A stretch of DNA of 29,708 bases from contig CAZXEU010000123.1 in the NCBI GenBank assembly GCA_964639665.1, forward strand, positions 1-29,708, given 5' to 3'. Of the stretch, positions 7,809 through 15,342 are shown piece by piece (position 1 is the first letter of the stretch; the number at the start of each line of letters is the position of its first letter). Under the pieces are notes generated by a model. It was given only the letters and a program-made list of their open reading frames with translations. It was not told the origin of the DNA and made no database searches. This DNA comes from CAZXEU01 sp964639665. Lineage in GTDB: Bacteria; Bacteroidota; Rhodothermia; Rhodothermales; Bin80. The position numbers and the translations under genes are program-made.

Positions 7809-9699
7809 GGTAGGTGGTATGGCGGATTTCTGACAACAGCGCGCCAGGCGTGAGCAATTCGGGCACCCTGTGGATGCCGAGAAAGGCATGCGGGTCGATG
7901 CTGCGTTTGCGCACCGTAACGGATCCCCAGGAGACGCCTTGGTGCCAGGCTTCCCAGGCAGCGCTCGGAACGGGCGCGATCGCATGCGGTGCAGGATGCC
8001 ACGCAAGACTGGTCCTGTGACCGTGGCCGGGCCATTCCATGGCGTCCAGCCAAATGCTTCCGCTGTCTGAACCGTACGGGAATTGGCGCCGGTCGACATG
8101 AAGCTGCTCCCAGCGCCACTGGCTTTGGTCCGGCCCGAGTTGGCTCTCAAGGCTTTGAACGGCGCGCGCCAGGGCCAGGCGCACGGCGGCAGTATCTGTC
8201 AGCGCCGCGCGCAGTGCCGCATCCGGGGGTAATGACTGCATTTCGTCGCCGGGCAGGTGACGGATCCATGCCTCAAGAATGGAGGGGGCTATACTGGCTC
8301 CGGCATACGTATAATCCCAGTTCTGGAGATAGGTAATAGCGCTCAGCAGGCCGGGTGAATAGTCGCCGTCGGTTGCCACGGTTTGCAGCAATTGCGGTGC
8401 AATGCGGGCAGCCCAACTGCTGTAGGCCGCGCCTAGCCAGGACTCAAGGTCAATTCCCTCCTGTTCCCGCAAAAACTCGGCTACATAGGCGGATTCCGGC
8501 GACAGGCCGATGAGAACCCCCTCGCCTGGAAGGCGCATTACATTGGGAGCGCCCAGGACAGTCCATTCGCCGTCGCGAGCCATGCGGAGTCCGCTTCCGT
8601 CCAATAGGCGGAAGTTGCGCGCTTCTCCACTCTGCAAGCCCCGCCAGGCTGCTACATCCGAGGCCGCGGTGAAGCCTGACCAGTTCAGCGTCCAACGCGG
8701 ATACTCGCCGTCTTCCGGCACCACTATGCTGGTGCCGCTTGCATCCGCGGCCTGGACATATTCCCGGCCGCTTGCTGACACGATCCTTTCGTAAGAAAAA
8801 CCCTTGAGTCTGACGGTATCCGGGGCTGGTTCGAATGAAGCCTGTGCGCTTGGAAATAGAGCCCAGGCACCTTCATTAGTGATGCCGAACGGCAGAAACG
8901 GCGTGCCCGGGATGGAGGCCCCCCGCACGAAGCGGCCAGGGCCTGTGACTATTTCCAGCTCTTGCATTGGGTTTAACGCCGTATTGCCGTAGACGAACCG
9001 CCAATAGAGCGTCCTTTGGTCACCGCTTCCGAATACCCAGGCCAGGCTGTGCTCGAATCCGTGCACGTGCAGCCAGCTGCGAAGCCGGCTGTCGGCTTCG
9101 GCAACGAAGGCAGGCGCAGTGGCCCGCAGGGTCTCCTCCGGCACAGCAAGCCAGGCAAGAAGCCGCTCAACGGCGAGCGTGTGCCAGGCTTGCCACGGCT
9201 CCGGGACTATCCCAAAGCGGAGAAAGTCGCGGCGCAAGGCCAGCTTTGGATCCGTCATGGCGGCATTGAGCCCCGCAGCGTATGCCTCCAGATACGCGAG
9301 GTCTTCCCGCGGCAAGGCCCGGACCGCGGACCTGGCTCGGGGCTCCAGCCCCAACAGCCGCATGAGCCGGTCGATGGCCACGGCATCGTCACCGAATACC
9401 TCCGCCATCCTTCCCAAGGCGGCCCGCCGCCAGAGGACCACGGTCCACGCGTGATTCCAGCCGTGCGCGTAGCCGAGCGCGAGCATCGCATCCTGGACAT
9501 TCGCTGCCCTTATTTGAACGTCGCCGTCTTCGCCCCAGCCCAGCGTAGCGGACTCCGCCAGTCCCGCAATGTGGACGGCGCCGGCGGGACGCGGATTGCG
9601 TTGGTAGGAAAGGTACCAGACGGGGAGAGCTGCGCATACAATAGCGCCTGCAATGAGCGCAAGCGCAAGGGTAATCCTTGTTCGCAAGGATGTGAGCAC
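7798..9699 (-). CDS. Divergent penicillin acylase family protein (Ntn hydrolase)
   Basis: A 633-aa protein with an N-terminal hydrophobic segment (residues about 9-30), so exported or membrane-anchored. The alpha-chain part matches the penicillin acylase family: ANVQDAMLALGYAHG, VVLWRRAALGRMAEVFG and DRLMRLLGL. The usual nucleophile motif GSNxW at the start of the beta chain appears here as H-S218-L-A-W, so the serine is kept but the glycine and asparagine around it are not. Downstream, GASIPGTPFLPFGITNEGAW matches the family's GxSxPGxPxxxxGxN block. At 633 aa it is shorter than typical members (750-850). Family roles include beta-lactam, acyl-homoserine lactone and acyl-amino-acid hydrolysis; the substrate cannot be read from sequence. 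The start is a GTG at 9699. It is followed with overlap by the sugar kinase. Confidence 0.8.
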   Translation of the reverse strand: MLTSLRTRITLALALIAGAIVCAALPVWYLSYQRNPRPAGAVHIAGLAESATLGWGEDGDVQIRAANVQDAMLALGYAHGWNHAWTVVLWRRAALGRMAEVFGDDAVAIDRLMRLLGLEPRARSAVRALPREDLAYLEAYAAGLNAAMTDPKLALRRDFLRFGIVPEPWQAWHTLAVERLLAWLAVPEETLRATAPAFVAEADSRLRSWLHVHGFEHSLAWVFGSGDQRTLYWRFVYGNTALNPMQELEIVTGPGRFVRGASIPGTPFLPFGITNEGAWALFPSAQASFEPAPDTVRLKGFSYERIVSASGREYVQAADASGTSIVVPEDGEYPRWTLNWSGFTAASDVAAWRGLQSGEARNFRLLDGSGLRMARDGEWTVLGAPNVMRLPGEGVLIGLSPESAYVAEFLREQEGIDLESWLGAAYSSWAARIAPQLLQTVATDGDYSPGLLSAITYLQNWDYTYAGASIAPSILEAWIRHLPGDEMQSLPPDAALRAALTDTAAVRLALARAVQSLESQLGPDQSQWRWEQLHVDRRQFPYGSDSGSIWLDAMEWPGHGHRTSLAWHPAPHAIAPVPSAAWEAWHQGVSWGSVTVRKRSIDPHAFLGIHRVPELLTPGALLSEIRHTTYLEP

Positions 9700-9725
9700 G
9701 CTGGCAGTGGAATTGGGCTCGGCCG

Positions 9726-9747
9726 GCTCTCCGTTCAGGCGGAGAGC
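9726..9747. repeat. Inverted repeat in the acylase/protease divergent promoter region
   Basis: GCTCTCCG and CGGAGAGC form a perfect 8-bp dyad with a 6-nt centre. It lies 26 nt upstream of the acylase GTG start and 72 nt upstream of the protease ATG. It could be an operator for either gene or a 5' UTR hairpin of the acylase transcript. No T-run follows it, so it is not a terminator. No convincing promoter was found in the rest of the 120-bp gap. Confidence 0.35.
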
Positions 9748-9819
9748 AGCCTGACAGGTGGATCCTGCGCCGGCTGGCGTTTGTAACAGTACAGTTTAGG
9801 TACAAGACCTGTCTGTTGC

Positions 9820-11541
9820 ATGCCAAAGGGAAAGTACATTAGCGGTGCTCTGATTCTGGTACTTGCCGGTCTGCTATTGGGGCTCGGACTGGATTCTTCC
9901 TCAACGGCAAACACGCGGGATGCGCTGCGTAAGCTGGAAAGGGCTTTTCGCCTGATCGAGAACAATTACGTCGAAGAGCTGGACGCAGAGGAGCTGGCCG
10001 AAAGTGCGCTCAGAGGGATGCTGGAAAAGCTTGATCCCCATTCGGTATATATCAATGCGGACCAGATGCGCAGGGTGCGCGAGGATTTCAGCGGCGGTTT
10101 TGAGGGCATAGGCATATCGTATGAATTCATCATCGTGCCGGAAGGCAAGGACACGCTCGCGGTGTTGAGCGTCATCCCCGGTGGTCCCAGCGAGGAGGTC
10201 GGACTGATGTCGGGTGACCGGATCGTGGAAGTGGATGGTGAAAGTGTCCTGGGGTTCGAGAGTGCGGACGTGCAGCGCACGCTCAAGGGACCGCGCGGCA
10301 CAAGGGTAACGCTGGGCGTGATCCGGCCGGGCTACGAGGCACCGCTGACATTCGACATTACGCGTGACCGCATCCCGCTGCATTCGGTAAGCGCCGCGTA
10401 CATGATAGATGACGTGACCGGGTACGTAAAGGTCGGCCGGTTTTCCCGGACGACGCACGACGAATTCAGGGAGGCCCTGCGGACGCTGAATCAGCAGGGC
10501 ATGCAGCGCCTCATGCTGGACCTCAGGGGCAACCCCGGAGGCTACATGGAAATGGCGGTTCGCATGGCTGATGAGTTGTTGAGCGGCGACAGGCTGATTG
10601 TATCCCAGCGGGGCAGGGGCGAAGGTTCCGGGCGCGATTTTCGCGCGCGCCGCCGCGGAGAATTTGAGGATCCGCCCGTGATAGTGCTGGTCAATAGCGC
10701 GTCGGCCTCCGCCAGCGAGATCGTCTCCGGCGCGCTGCAGGATCACGACCGCGGGCTGATCGTGGGCCGGCAGACGTTCGGAAAGGGCCTGGTGCAGCAG
10801 CAGTACCCGCTGCCGGACAGCAGCGCAATTCGCGTTACCATTGCGCACTTCTATACGCCTTCCGGGCGCCTCATCCAGACGCCGTATACAAAGGGACAGG
10901 ACCAGGCATACTACGAGTTCAAGCAGGAGCTGCAGATGGAGGCCGTACTGAGGAGCACGGAAGAGATCGTAGAAAAGGTCCCTGATTCACTGAAATACAA
11001 GACCGCCGCCGGTCGAACAGTCATAGGCGGGGGCGGCATCCTGCCTGACTATGTGGTGCCGGCAGATTCGGCCTCGCCGTTTGTCACCGAGGTGTTTTCG
11101 CGCAATCTGCCCAATATCTTTGCGCGCAACTGGTACGACGCACACGGCGAGAGCCTGCGGCAGGCCTGGGGCCATGACCGCCGGAGGTATTTCCGCGAAT
11201 TCCAGGTGAGCGAGGATATGCTGCTGGAGTTTCTGGCACTGGCGAAGGAGCGGGGCATAGTCCTGGATTCGCTGGAAATCCGGCCTGGCGAGGATACGTC
11301 GCCGGTATCTTCGGTGGTGGAAGAGAGGCCGGAAACCGGATTGGCGGTGGCGGAGGGCACTGATTTGGCCAGGATTGCAGGCGATTCCGCGTTCCTTCAG
11401 GCCTACATCAAGTCGCGCATTGCGGTGCGCCTGTTCGACCTTGAGGCGGGATATCCCGTCATGAACAGCGTCGATCCCGTATTCCAGAAAGCGATGGCAT
11501 TGTGGCCGGAGGCCGAGGCACTGGTCTTGCCCCGAAACTAG
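9820..11541 (+). CDS. C-terminal processing peptidase (S41 family) with PDZ domain
   Basis: A 573-aa periplasmic serine protease of the CtpA/Prc type. An N-terminal hydrophobic segment (residues 6-24) acts as signal or anchor. A helical N-domain follows (LIENNYVEELDAEELAESALRGMLEKLD), then a PDZ domain at about residues 90-165 (GGFEGIGISYEF, IPGGPSEEVGLMSGDRIVEVDG), then the S41 core. The Ser-Lys dyad is visible: S297 in NSASASASEI and K322 in FGKG, 25 residues apart as in characterised CtpB and D1P, with Q326 in the expected helper position. The substrate-carrying motif MLDLRGNPGGYM is intact. The ~150-residue C-terminal extension is not recognised beyond family membership. Such proteases trim or degrade envelope proteins after binding their C-termini. 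The gene stands alone, divergent from the acylase. Confidence 0.95.
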   Translation: MPKGKYISGALILVLAGLLLGLGLDSSSTANTRDALRKLERAFRLIENNYVEELDAEELAESALRGMLEKLDPHSVYINADQMRRVREDFSGGFEGIGISYEFIIVPEGKDTLAVLSVIPGGPSEEVGLMSGDRIVEVDGESVLGFESADVQRTLKGPRGTRVTLGVIRPGYEAPLTFDITRDRIPLHSVSAAYMIDDVTGYVKVGRFSRTTHDEFREALRTLNQQGMQRLMLDLRGNPGGYMEMAVRMADELLSGDRLIVSQRGRGEGSGRDFRARRRGEFEDPPVIVLVNSASASASEIVSGALQDHDRGLIVGRQTFGKGLVQQQYPLPDSSAIRVTIAHFYTPSGRLIQTPYTKGQDQAYYEFKQELQMEAVLRSTEEIVEKVPDSLKYKTAAGRTVIGGGGILPDYVVPADSASPFVTEVFSRNLPNIFARNWYDAHGESLRQAWGHDRRRYFREFQVSEDMLLEFLALAKERGIVLDSLEIRPGEDTSPVSSVVEERPETGLAVAEGTDLARIAGDSAFLQAYIKSRIAVRLFDLEAGYPVMNSVDPVFQKAMALWPEAEALVLPRN

Positions 11542-11585
11542 GGCCGTGCCCCTTGGCTCGCGGCAGCTTGAATCCGCCTCTGCGC

Positions 11586-11614
11586 TTGACATTTCCAGCC
11601 TTATTAAATAACGT
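11586..11614 (+). promoter_or_regulatory. Candidate promoter of the exbB-exbD cluster
   Basis: A perfect TTGACA (11586-11591) is followed 17 nt later by TAACGT (11609-11614), a weak -10. The spacer is AT-rich. The site is about 110 nt before exbB and within the 182-nt gap after the protease gene, the only long gap before the cluster. Because the -10 is poor, the exact promoter is uncertain. Confidence 0.35.
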
Positions 11615-11723
11615 TAGCCCGTTCGTATCAACGGCAACTCAACGCATTGCATGTGCAGGGATGGTTATATTCCTCCCTGTACTCTTCTAGTCACCTGACA
11701 TCACTTATCTGGAGGATCTGTCC

Positions 11724-12413
11724 ATGAAGCTCTTAGGCACACTTATGATGCTGCCGCAGGAGGCCGGCGAAGAAGGCGTCATCAACCTTCTGGTACGTTA
11801 CTTTAACGAAGGCGGCGACTTCATGTGGCCGGTTCTCATTATCCTGATAGTTGGTCTGGCCATTGCGTTTGAAAGGGTTATTTCGCTTAACAGGGCGGAC
11901 GTCAATACGCGCAAGTTCATCGTAGGCGTGAAGAAAGCCCTAGACGAAGGCGGAGTGGCAGCTGCGGAGGAGGTATGCGCCAATACGCGGGGGCCCGTCG
12001 CATCCGTTTTTCAGGCCGGACTCTTGCGCGTTGATGAAGGCATTGACGCGGTGGAAAAGGCTGTGGTGGCCTACGGCTCCATCGAAATGAGCTTTCTTGA
12101 GCGCGGTCTCGTGTGGCTTTCGCTCTTTATCGCCCTTGCTCCCATGTTCGGCTTCCTCGGCACGGTAATCGGGATGGTTGCCGCCTTTGACGCTATCGAG
12201 GCAGCAGGCGACATTTCTCCGAGCCTGGTGGCCCGTGGCATCAAGATTGCCCTGCTTACGACCGTATTCGGCCTTATCGTGGCCATCATCCTTCAGTTCT
12301 TCTACAACTATGCCGTCTCCAAGATTGACCGGATCGTGGTGGAGATGGAGGAGGCTTCGATTGAGCTGATCGACTCGCTCGTGCTGATGAAGGGCGGACA
12401 GTCGGCAAGCTGA
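11724..12413 (+). CDS. exbB: ExbB/TolQ/MotA-type proton channel subunit
   Basis: A 229-aa inner-membrane protein. The first membrane segment is near residues 34-50 (MWPVLIILIVGLAIAFER). A cytoplasmic domain follows, then two further segments near 118-140 and 168-192. The conserved family motif is present (APMFGFLGTVIGM). With ExbD it forms the proton channel that drives TonB, or the Tol/gliding-type energiser. The ATG at 11724 has the clearest Shine-Dalgarno in the window, GGAGGA at 11711-11716, seven nt upstream. It heads a cluster with a small membrane protein and two exbD genes. It could energise TonB-dependent receptors such as the one at the left edge, but the co-located genes do not include a TonB. 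Confidence 0.95.
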   Translation: MKLLGTLMMLPQEAGEEGVINLLVRYFNEGGDFMWPVLIILIVGLAIAFERVISLNRADVNTRKFIVGVKKALDEGGVAAAEEVCANTRGPVASVFQAGLLRVDEGIDAVEKAVVAYGSIEMSFLERGLVWLSLFIALAPMFGFLGTVIGMVAAFDAIEAAGDISPSLVARGIKIALLTTVFGLIVAIILQFFYNYAVSKIDRIVVEMEEASIELIDSLVLMKGGQSAS

Positions 12414-12483
12414 GCCTGACAGAACCCAACGACCCAGTTCGGCGGGTGACGTGTAGTCTTCCGTTCAAATCAGGTACCTGAAC

Positions 12484-12747
12484 ATGGTTATTTTTGCGAT
12501 CTACATCGTGCTCGGCCTCATGGGCCTTGGTCTGCTGGCAATGGTTGCCTTCGGCATCCGAAGTGCGGCCTCCGGCAAGGTCAACGTGATGACCATGGGC
12601 ATCGTCGCGCTGCCCATGGTTCTGCTTCTGATCCTGGGCTTTGTGATGCCCACCTGGGCGCAGGCCGGCATTTATACCATTGCCATCACACTGGTTGGCG
12701 CCCTCCTGGCGCTTCTGGTCACGGGCCTGCGAGGCCTGTTCTCCTAG
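12484..12747 (+). CDS. Small three-helix membrane protein of the exb cluster
   Basis: An 87-aa hydrophobic protein with three predicted membrane helices: about residues 3-24, 36-54 and 60-82. A short basic loop (RSAASGKVNV) lies between the first two. I do not recognise a named family. It sits 70 nt after exbB and 19 nt before the first exbD, all on one strand and without an intervening terminator, so it is very likely co-expressed. It may be an accessory of the ExbB/ExbD complex. No catalytic residues or cysteines are visible. Codon usage is like its neighbours, and the helical pattern supports a real gene. Confidence 0.75.
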   Translation: MVIFAIYIVLGLMGLGLLAMVAFGIRSAASGKVNVMTMGIVALPMVLLLILGFVMPTWAQAGIYTIAITLVGALLALLVTGLRGLFS

Positions 12748-12766
12748 AATCCCAACGCCTTGAATC

Positions 12767-13330
12767 ATGGGTGTGCTTGCAAAGAAAAAGCAGCGGCGCG
12801 AAGCGGAGATCCCGACTTCGTCCATGGCCGACATCGCCTTTCTTCTGCTCATCTTCTTTCTGGTCACTACGACCATTGACGTCGACACCGGCATAGGCAT
12901 GACGCTGCCGCCGGAGCTGGATGAGACAGAGCCTCCACCGCCGGTTAGGGAGCGGGATATGCTCACCATCCTGATCAACGCGCAGGGCCAGGTGCTGCTG
13001 GAGGACTTGCCGTCCAGCGTGGCGCAGATTCGCGGAGAGGTGCGCACGCACGTCACCAACAACGGACAGGATGCACGGTACTCCACGAGTCCCGGCAGGG
13101 CCGTTGTTTCCATAAAGACGGACCGGCAGACGCCGTACAGCCTGTACATCGCCACGATGGACGAGGTATGGATGGCCTACTTCGAAATCTGGGACACGGA
13201 AGCCCGTTCCTTGGGTTTTATCGACTACCAGGATTACAGGAGTTCGCTGGAAGAGGACGAGTTAAACGTAATCCGGGATGAATGGCCTGCCCAGATTTCG
13301 CTCGCCGAGCCCGATCCGGGCGACGCGTAG
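12767..13330 (+). CDS. exbD: ExbD/TolR family protein (first copy, long form)
   Basis: A 187-aa protein with a short basic cytoplasmic start (GVLAKKKQRREAEIP), one membrane helix (about residues 21-38, MADIAFLLLIFFLVTTT) and a periplasmic domain. D22 in MADIAF matches the proton-carrying aspartate of ExbD (Asp25 in E. coli). The periplasmic part starts with an acidic, proline-rich linker (DETEPPPPVRER). Its C-terminal ~50 residues (GFIDYQDYRSSLEEDELNV and onward) extend beyond the usual ~140-aa ExbD. It follows the small membrane protein by 19 nt and precedes a second exbD by 39 nt. Confidence 0.93.
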   Translation: MGVLAKKKQRREAEIPTSSMADIAFLLLIFFLVTTTIDVDTGIGMTLPPELDETEPPPPVRERDMLTILINAQGQVLLEDLPSSVAQIRGEVRTHVTNNGQDARYSTSPGRAVVSIKTDRQTPYSLYIATMDEVWMAYFEIWDTEARSLGFIDYQDYRSSLEEDELNVIRDEWPAQISLAEPDPGDA

Positions 13331-13369
13331 CCCGTCTCAGTTCAAACGTATAACCGCCTGAACGGAACC

Positions 13370-13822
13370 ATGGGGCATTTCACCAAGAAGAGCAAGGCCA
13401 AGCCGGAGATTTCGACGGCTTCCCTTCCCGACATCATATTCATGCTGCTCATCTTTTTCATGGTCACCACGGTGCTCCGTGAACAGGAAGTGCAGGTCAG
13501 GACCATTTTGCCCGCTGCCGAGGCCCTGACGAAGATTGAGCAAAAGCGTTACGTATCGTATATCTGGGCCGGCCCGGAAAGGCTCCCCGGCAACAGGTTT
13601 GGAGAAACCAAGGTGCAGATAGACGACGCCGTGATTGAGGACATGACCAACATCCGGAGCATCATGTACCGCAAGCTTACCCAGGAGCCGCGTCTGATTG
13701 TGTCTCTGCGGGTGGACGAGGAATCCGAGATGGGCGTGGTCACCGATGTTCAGCAGGAGCTTCGAAAGGGCGGTACGCTGCGCATCAACTACTCCTCCAA
13801 GCGCGATATATCGAACCTCTAG
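13370..13822 (+). CDS. exbD: ExbD/TolR family protein (second copy)
   Basis: A 150-aa ExbD homologue with the basic start GHFTKKSKAKPEI and membrane helix LPDIIFMLLIFFMVTTVL. D21 corresponds to the proton-carrying aspartate. The periplasmic domain ends with GVVTDVQQELRKGGTLRINY, the usual ExbD/TolR helix-strand ending. It differs clearly from the first copy outside the membrane helix, so the two probably form a heteromeric or alternative pair with ExbB, as seen in many Bacteroidota clusters. A very strong terminator follows 25 nt after the stop codon and closes the cluster. Confidence 0.94.
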   Translation: MGHFTKKSKAKPEISTASLPDIIFMLLIFFMVTTVLREQEVQVRTILPAAEALTKIEQKRYVSYIWAGPERLPGNRFGETKVQIDDAVIEDMTNIRSIMYRKLTQEPRLIVSLRVDEESEMGVVTDVQQELRKGGTLRINYSSKRDISNL

Positions 13823-13847
13823 GGCGTCCTGCGACTATGACGCCCCG

Positions 13848-13889
13848 ACCAAAGGCTCCGCTTGTATCGAGCGGAGCCTTTGGTTTTTT
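13848..13889 (+). terminator. Strong intrinsic terminator after exbD
   Basis: A 15-bp perfect stem (13848-13862 with 13870-13884, ACCAAAGGCTCCGCT and its complement) has a 7-nt loop and is followed by a T-run at 13884-13889. This is the strongest intrinsic terminator in the window. It ends the exb cluster only 17 nt before the likely start of the isocitrate dehydrogenase gene. Confidence 0.95.
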
Positions 13890-13906
13890 GTCAGCCAGCC
13901 ATCATC

Positions 13907-14932
13907 GTGGCTCATACAGTTGCGCTCCTTCCGGGTGACGGCATCGGTCCCGAGATTGTGGACGCTGTGCTGCATGTTGTGGAGGCTACCGGCGTGCAGA
14001 TCACGTGGGATCGCCATGAGGCCGTGGGCCAGGCAGGTGTCGATGCGGGCGGAGAACCGCTTCCAGCAGCAGTAGTCGCGTCCATTCGCCACCACGGCGT
14101 GGCGCTCAAGGGACCCGTTACCACGCCACTTCGGAAAGGGTTTAGAAGCGTCAACGTAACGCTTCGGCGCCGGCTGGACCTGTTTGCCAATGTGCGGCCC
14201 TGCAGAACGCTGCAAGGGGTCCACAGCCCTTTTTCGGACGTGGATCTTATCATTTTCAGGGAGAACACGGAAGGACTGTATTCGGGTATCGAGAATTATG
14301 ATGCCCGCCTTGAAATCGCGGACTCCATCGCGCGCATTACGAGGCACGGGTCGCGGCGCATCATTCGCTTTGCGTTCGAGTACGCCCAGAGACACGGCAG
14401 GCGAGCGCTTACCCTGGTGCACAAGGCCAACGTTCTGAAGGCAACCACGGGCATGTTCCTGGAGGAAGGCCAGGCCCTAGCCGCCGCCTATCCGGACATA
14501 GCATTCAATCATCGCATTATCGACAACATGGCGATGCAACTCGTGATGGCGCCGGAGCAGTACGACTGCATCGTCACCACAAACCTTTTCGGAGACATAC
14601 TCAGCGACCTGTGTGCGGGACTGGTCGGCGGACTGGGCGTGGTGCCCGGCGCAAATCTCGGTGACGACTGCGCGGTCTTCGAAGCCGTGCACGGCAGTGC
14701 GCCGGACATAGCGGGCCGGGGCGTTGCCAATCCTACCGCGCTGCTCCGTTCAGCAGCCATGATGTTACGCTACCTGGGTGAGGGCCGCGCTGCCGCGGCG
14801 GTCGAAGACGGCGTCAGAGACCTTTATGCCGAGGGCAAGCATTTGACGCCCGACGTAGGCGGCACGCACACGACCTCGCAAGTCGCCCGACGGCTTGCCA
14901 GCCGCGTTCGCCAAAAAATGGAAGCAGCATGA
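13907..14932 (+). CDS. icd: Isocitrate dehydrogenase, probably NAD-dependent
   Basis: A 341-aa beta-decarboxylating dehydrogenase that would convert isocitrate to 2-oxoglutarate in the TCA cycle. The start motif LLPGDGIGPEI lies just after the GTG at 13907, which I take as the start. The substrate loop reads S81-V-N83-V-T-L-R followed by LDLFANVRP. The S-x-N pattern is that of isocitrate rather than isopropylmalate enzymes. ENTEGLYSGIE, the catalytic lysine segment LVHKANVLK, the metal aspartates in TTNLFGDILSDL, and the nucleotide site HGSAPDIAGRGVANP follow. No lysine-tyrosine NADP signature is apparent, and the short length fits the NAD-type subfamily; cofactor choice is inferred. The stop overlaps the start of the DUF4293 gene by 4 nt (ATGA). 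The terminator just upstream leaves almost no room for a separate promoter. Confidence 0.9.
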   Translation: MAHTVALLPGDGIGPEIVDAVLHVVEATGVQITWDRHEAVGQAGVDAGGEPLPAAVVASIRHHGVALKGPVTTPLRKGFRSVNVTLRRRLDLFANVRPCRTLQGVHSPFSDVDLIIFRENTEGLYSGIENYDARLEIADSIARITRHGSRRIIRFAFEYAQRHGRRALTLVHKANVLKATTGMFLEEGQALAAAYPDIAFNHRIIDNMAMQLVMAPEQYDCIVTTNLFGDILSDLCAGLVGGLGVVPGANLGDDCAVFEAVHGSAPDIAGRGVANPTALLRSAAMMLRYLGEGRAAAAVEDGVRDLYAEGKHLTPDVGGTHTTSQVARRLASRVRQKMEAA

Positions 14933-15342
14933 TTCAGCGAATTCAGACGGGACACTTGCTGCTGGGAGCGTCGTTTCTGGCAGTGTTTCTGTCGCTGCCG
15001 CAGAGCCGCGCGCTGGGCGCGGGCGCACTCGCTTCGGTCGCTATAGTGGCGTTCGGCCTTGCTGCCCTGGTCGTTTCGCTGGTGTCCGTCGCGCTGTTCA
15101 GGAGACGGCGGCTTCAGCGCAAGCTCATTGTGTTGGCCCAGGTCTTGACCGTTGGGCTTCTCGCCGTACTCTATGGCTCTTTCTACGTGGAGGGCGGATC
15201 GGTGCGTACGGCAGAGGGGATGAACGCCGGCCTGCTCGTTTCCCTGGGTTTGCCGCTACTCGCCTACGTGGCTCTGTTTTTCGCGCGCCGGGCGGTCACG
15301 CGGGATATCCGGCTGGTCCGGTCCATGGACCGCCTGCGGTAG
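14929..15342 (+). CDS. DUF4293 family membrane protein
   Basis: A 137-aa integral membrane protein beginning MIQRIQTGHLLLGA, the hallmark N-terminus of the Bacteroidota family DUF4293. Four membrane helices are predicted: about residues 9-26, 32-56, 66-86 and 99-118. A basic stretch (RRRRLQRK) lies between the second and third. The function of the family is unknown. The start overlaps the isocitrate dehydrogenase stop (ATGA), so it is translationally coupled to it. Its 3' end overlaps the convergent glycosyltransferase gene by 87 nt, which is unusual. Confidence 0.88.
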   Translation: MIQRIQTGHLLLGASFLAVFLSLPQSRALGAGALASVAIVAFGLAALVVSLVSVALFRRRRLQRKLIVLAQVLTVGLLAVLYGSFYVEGGSVRTAEGMNAGLLVSLGLPLLAYVALFFARRAVTRDIRLVRSMDRLR

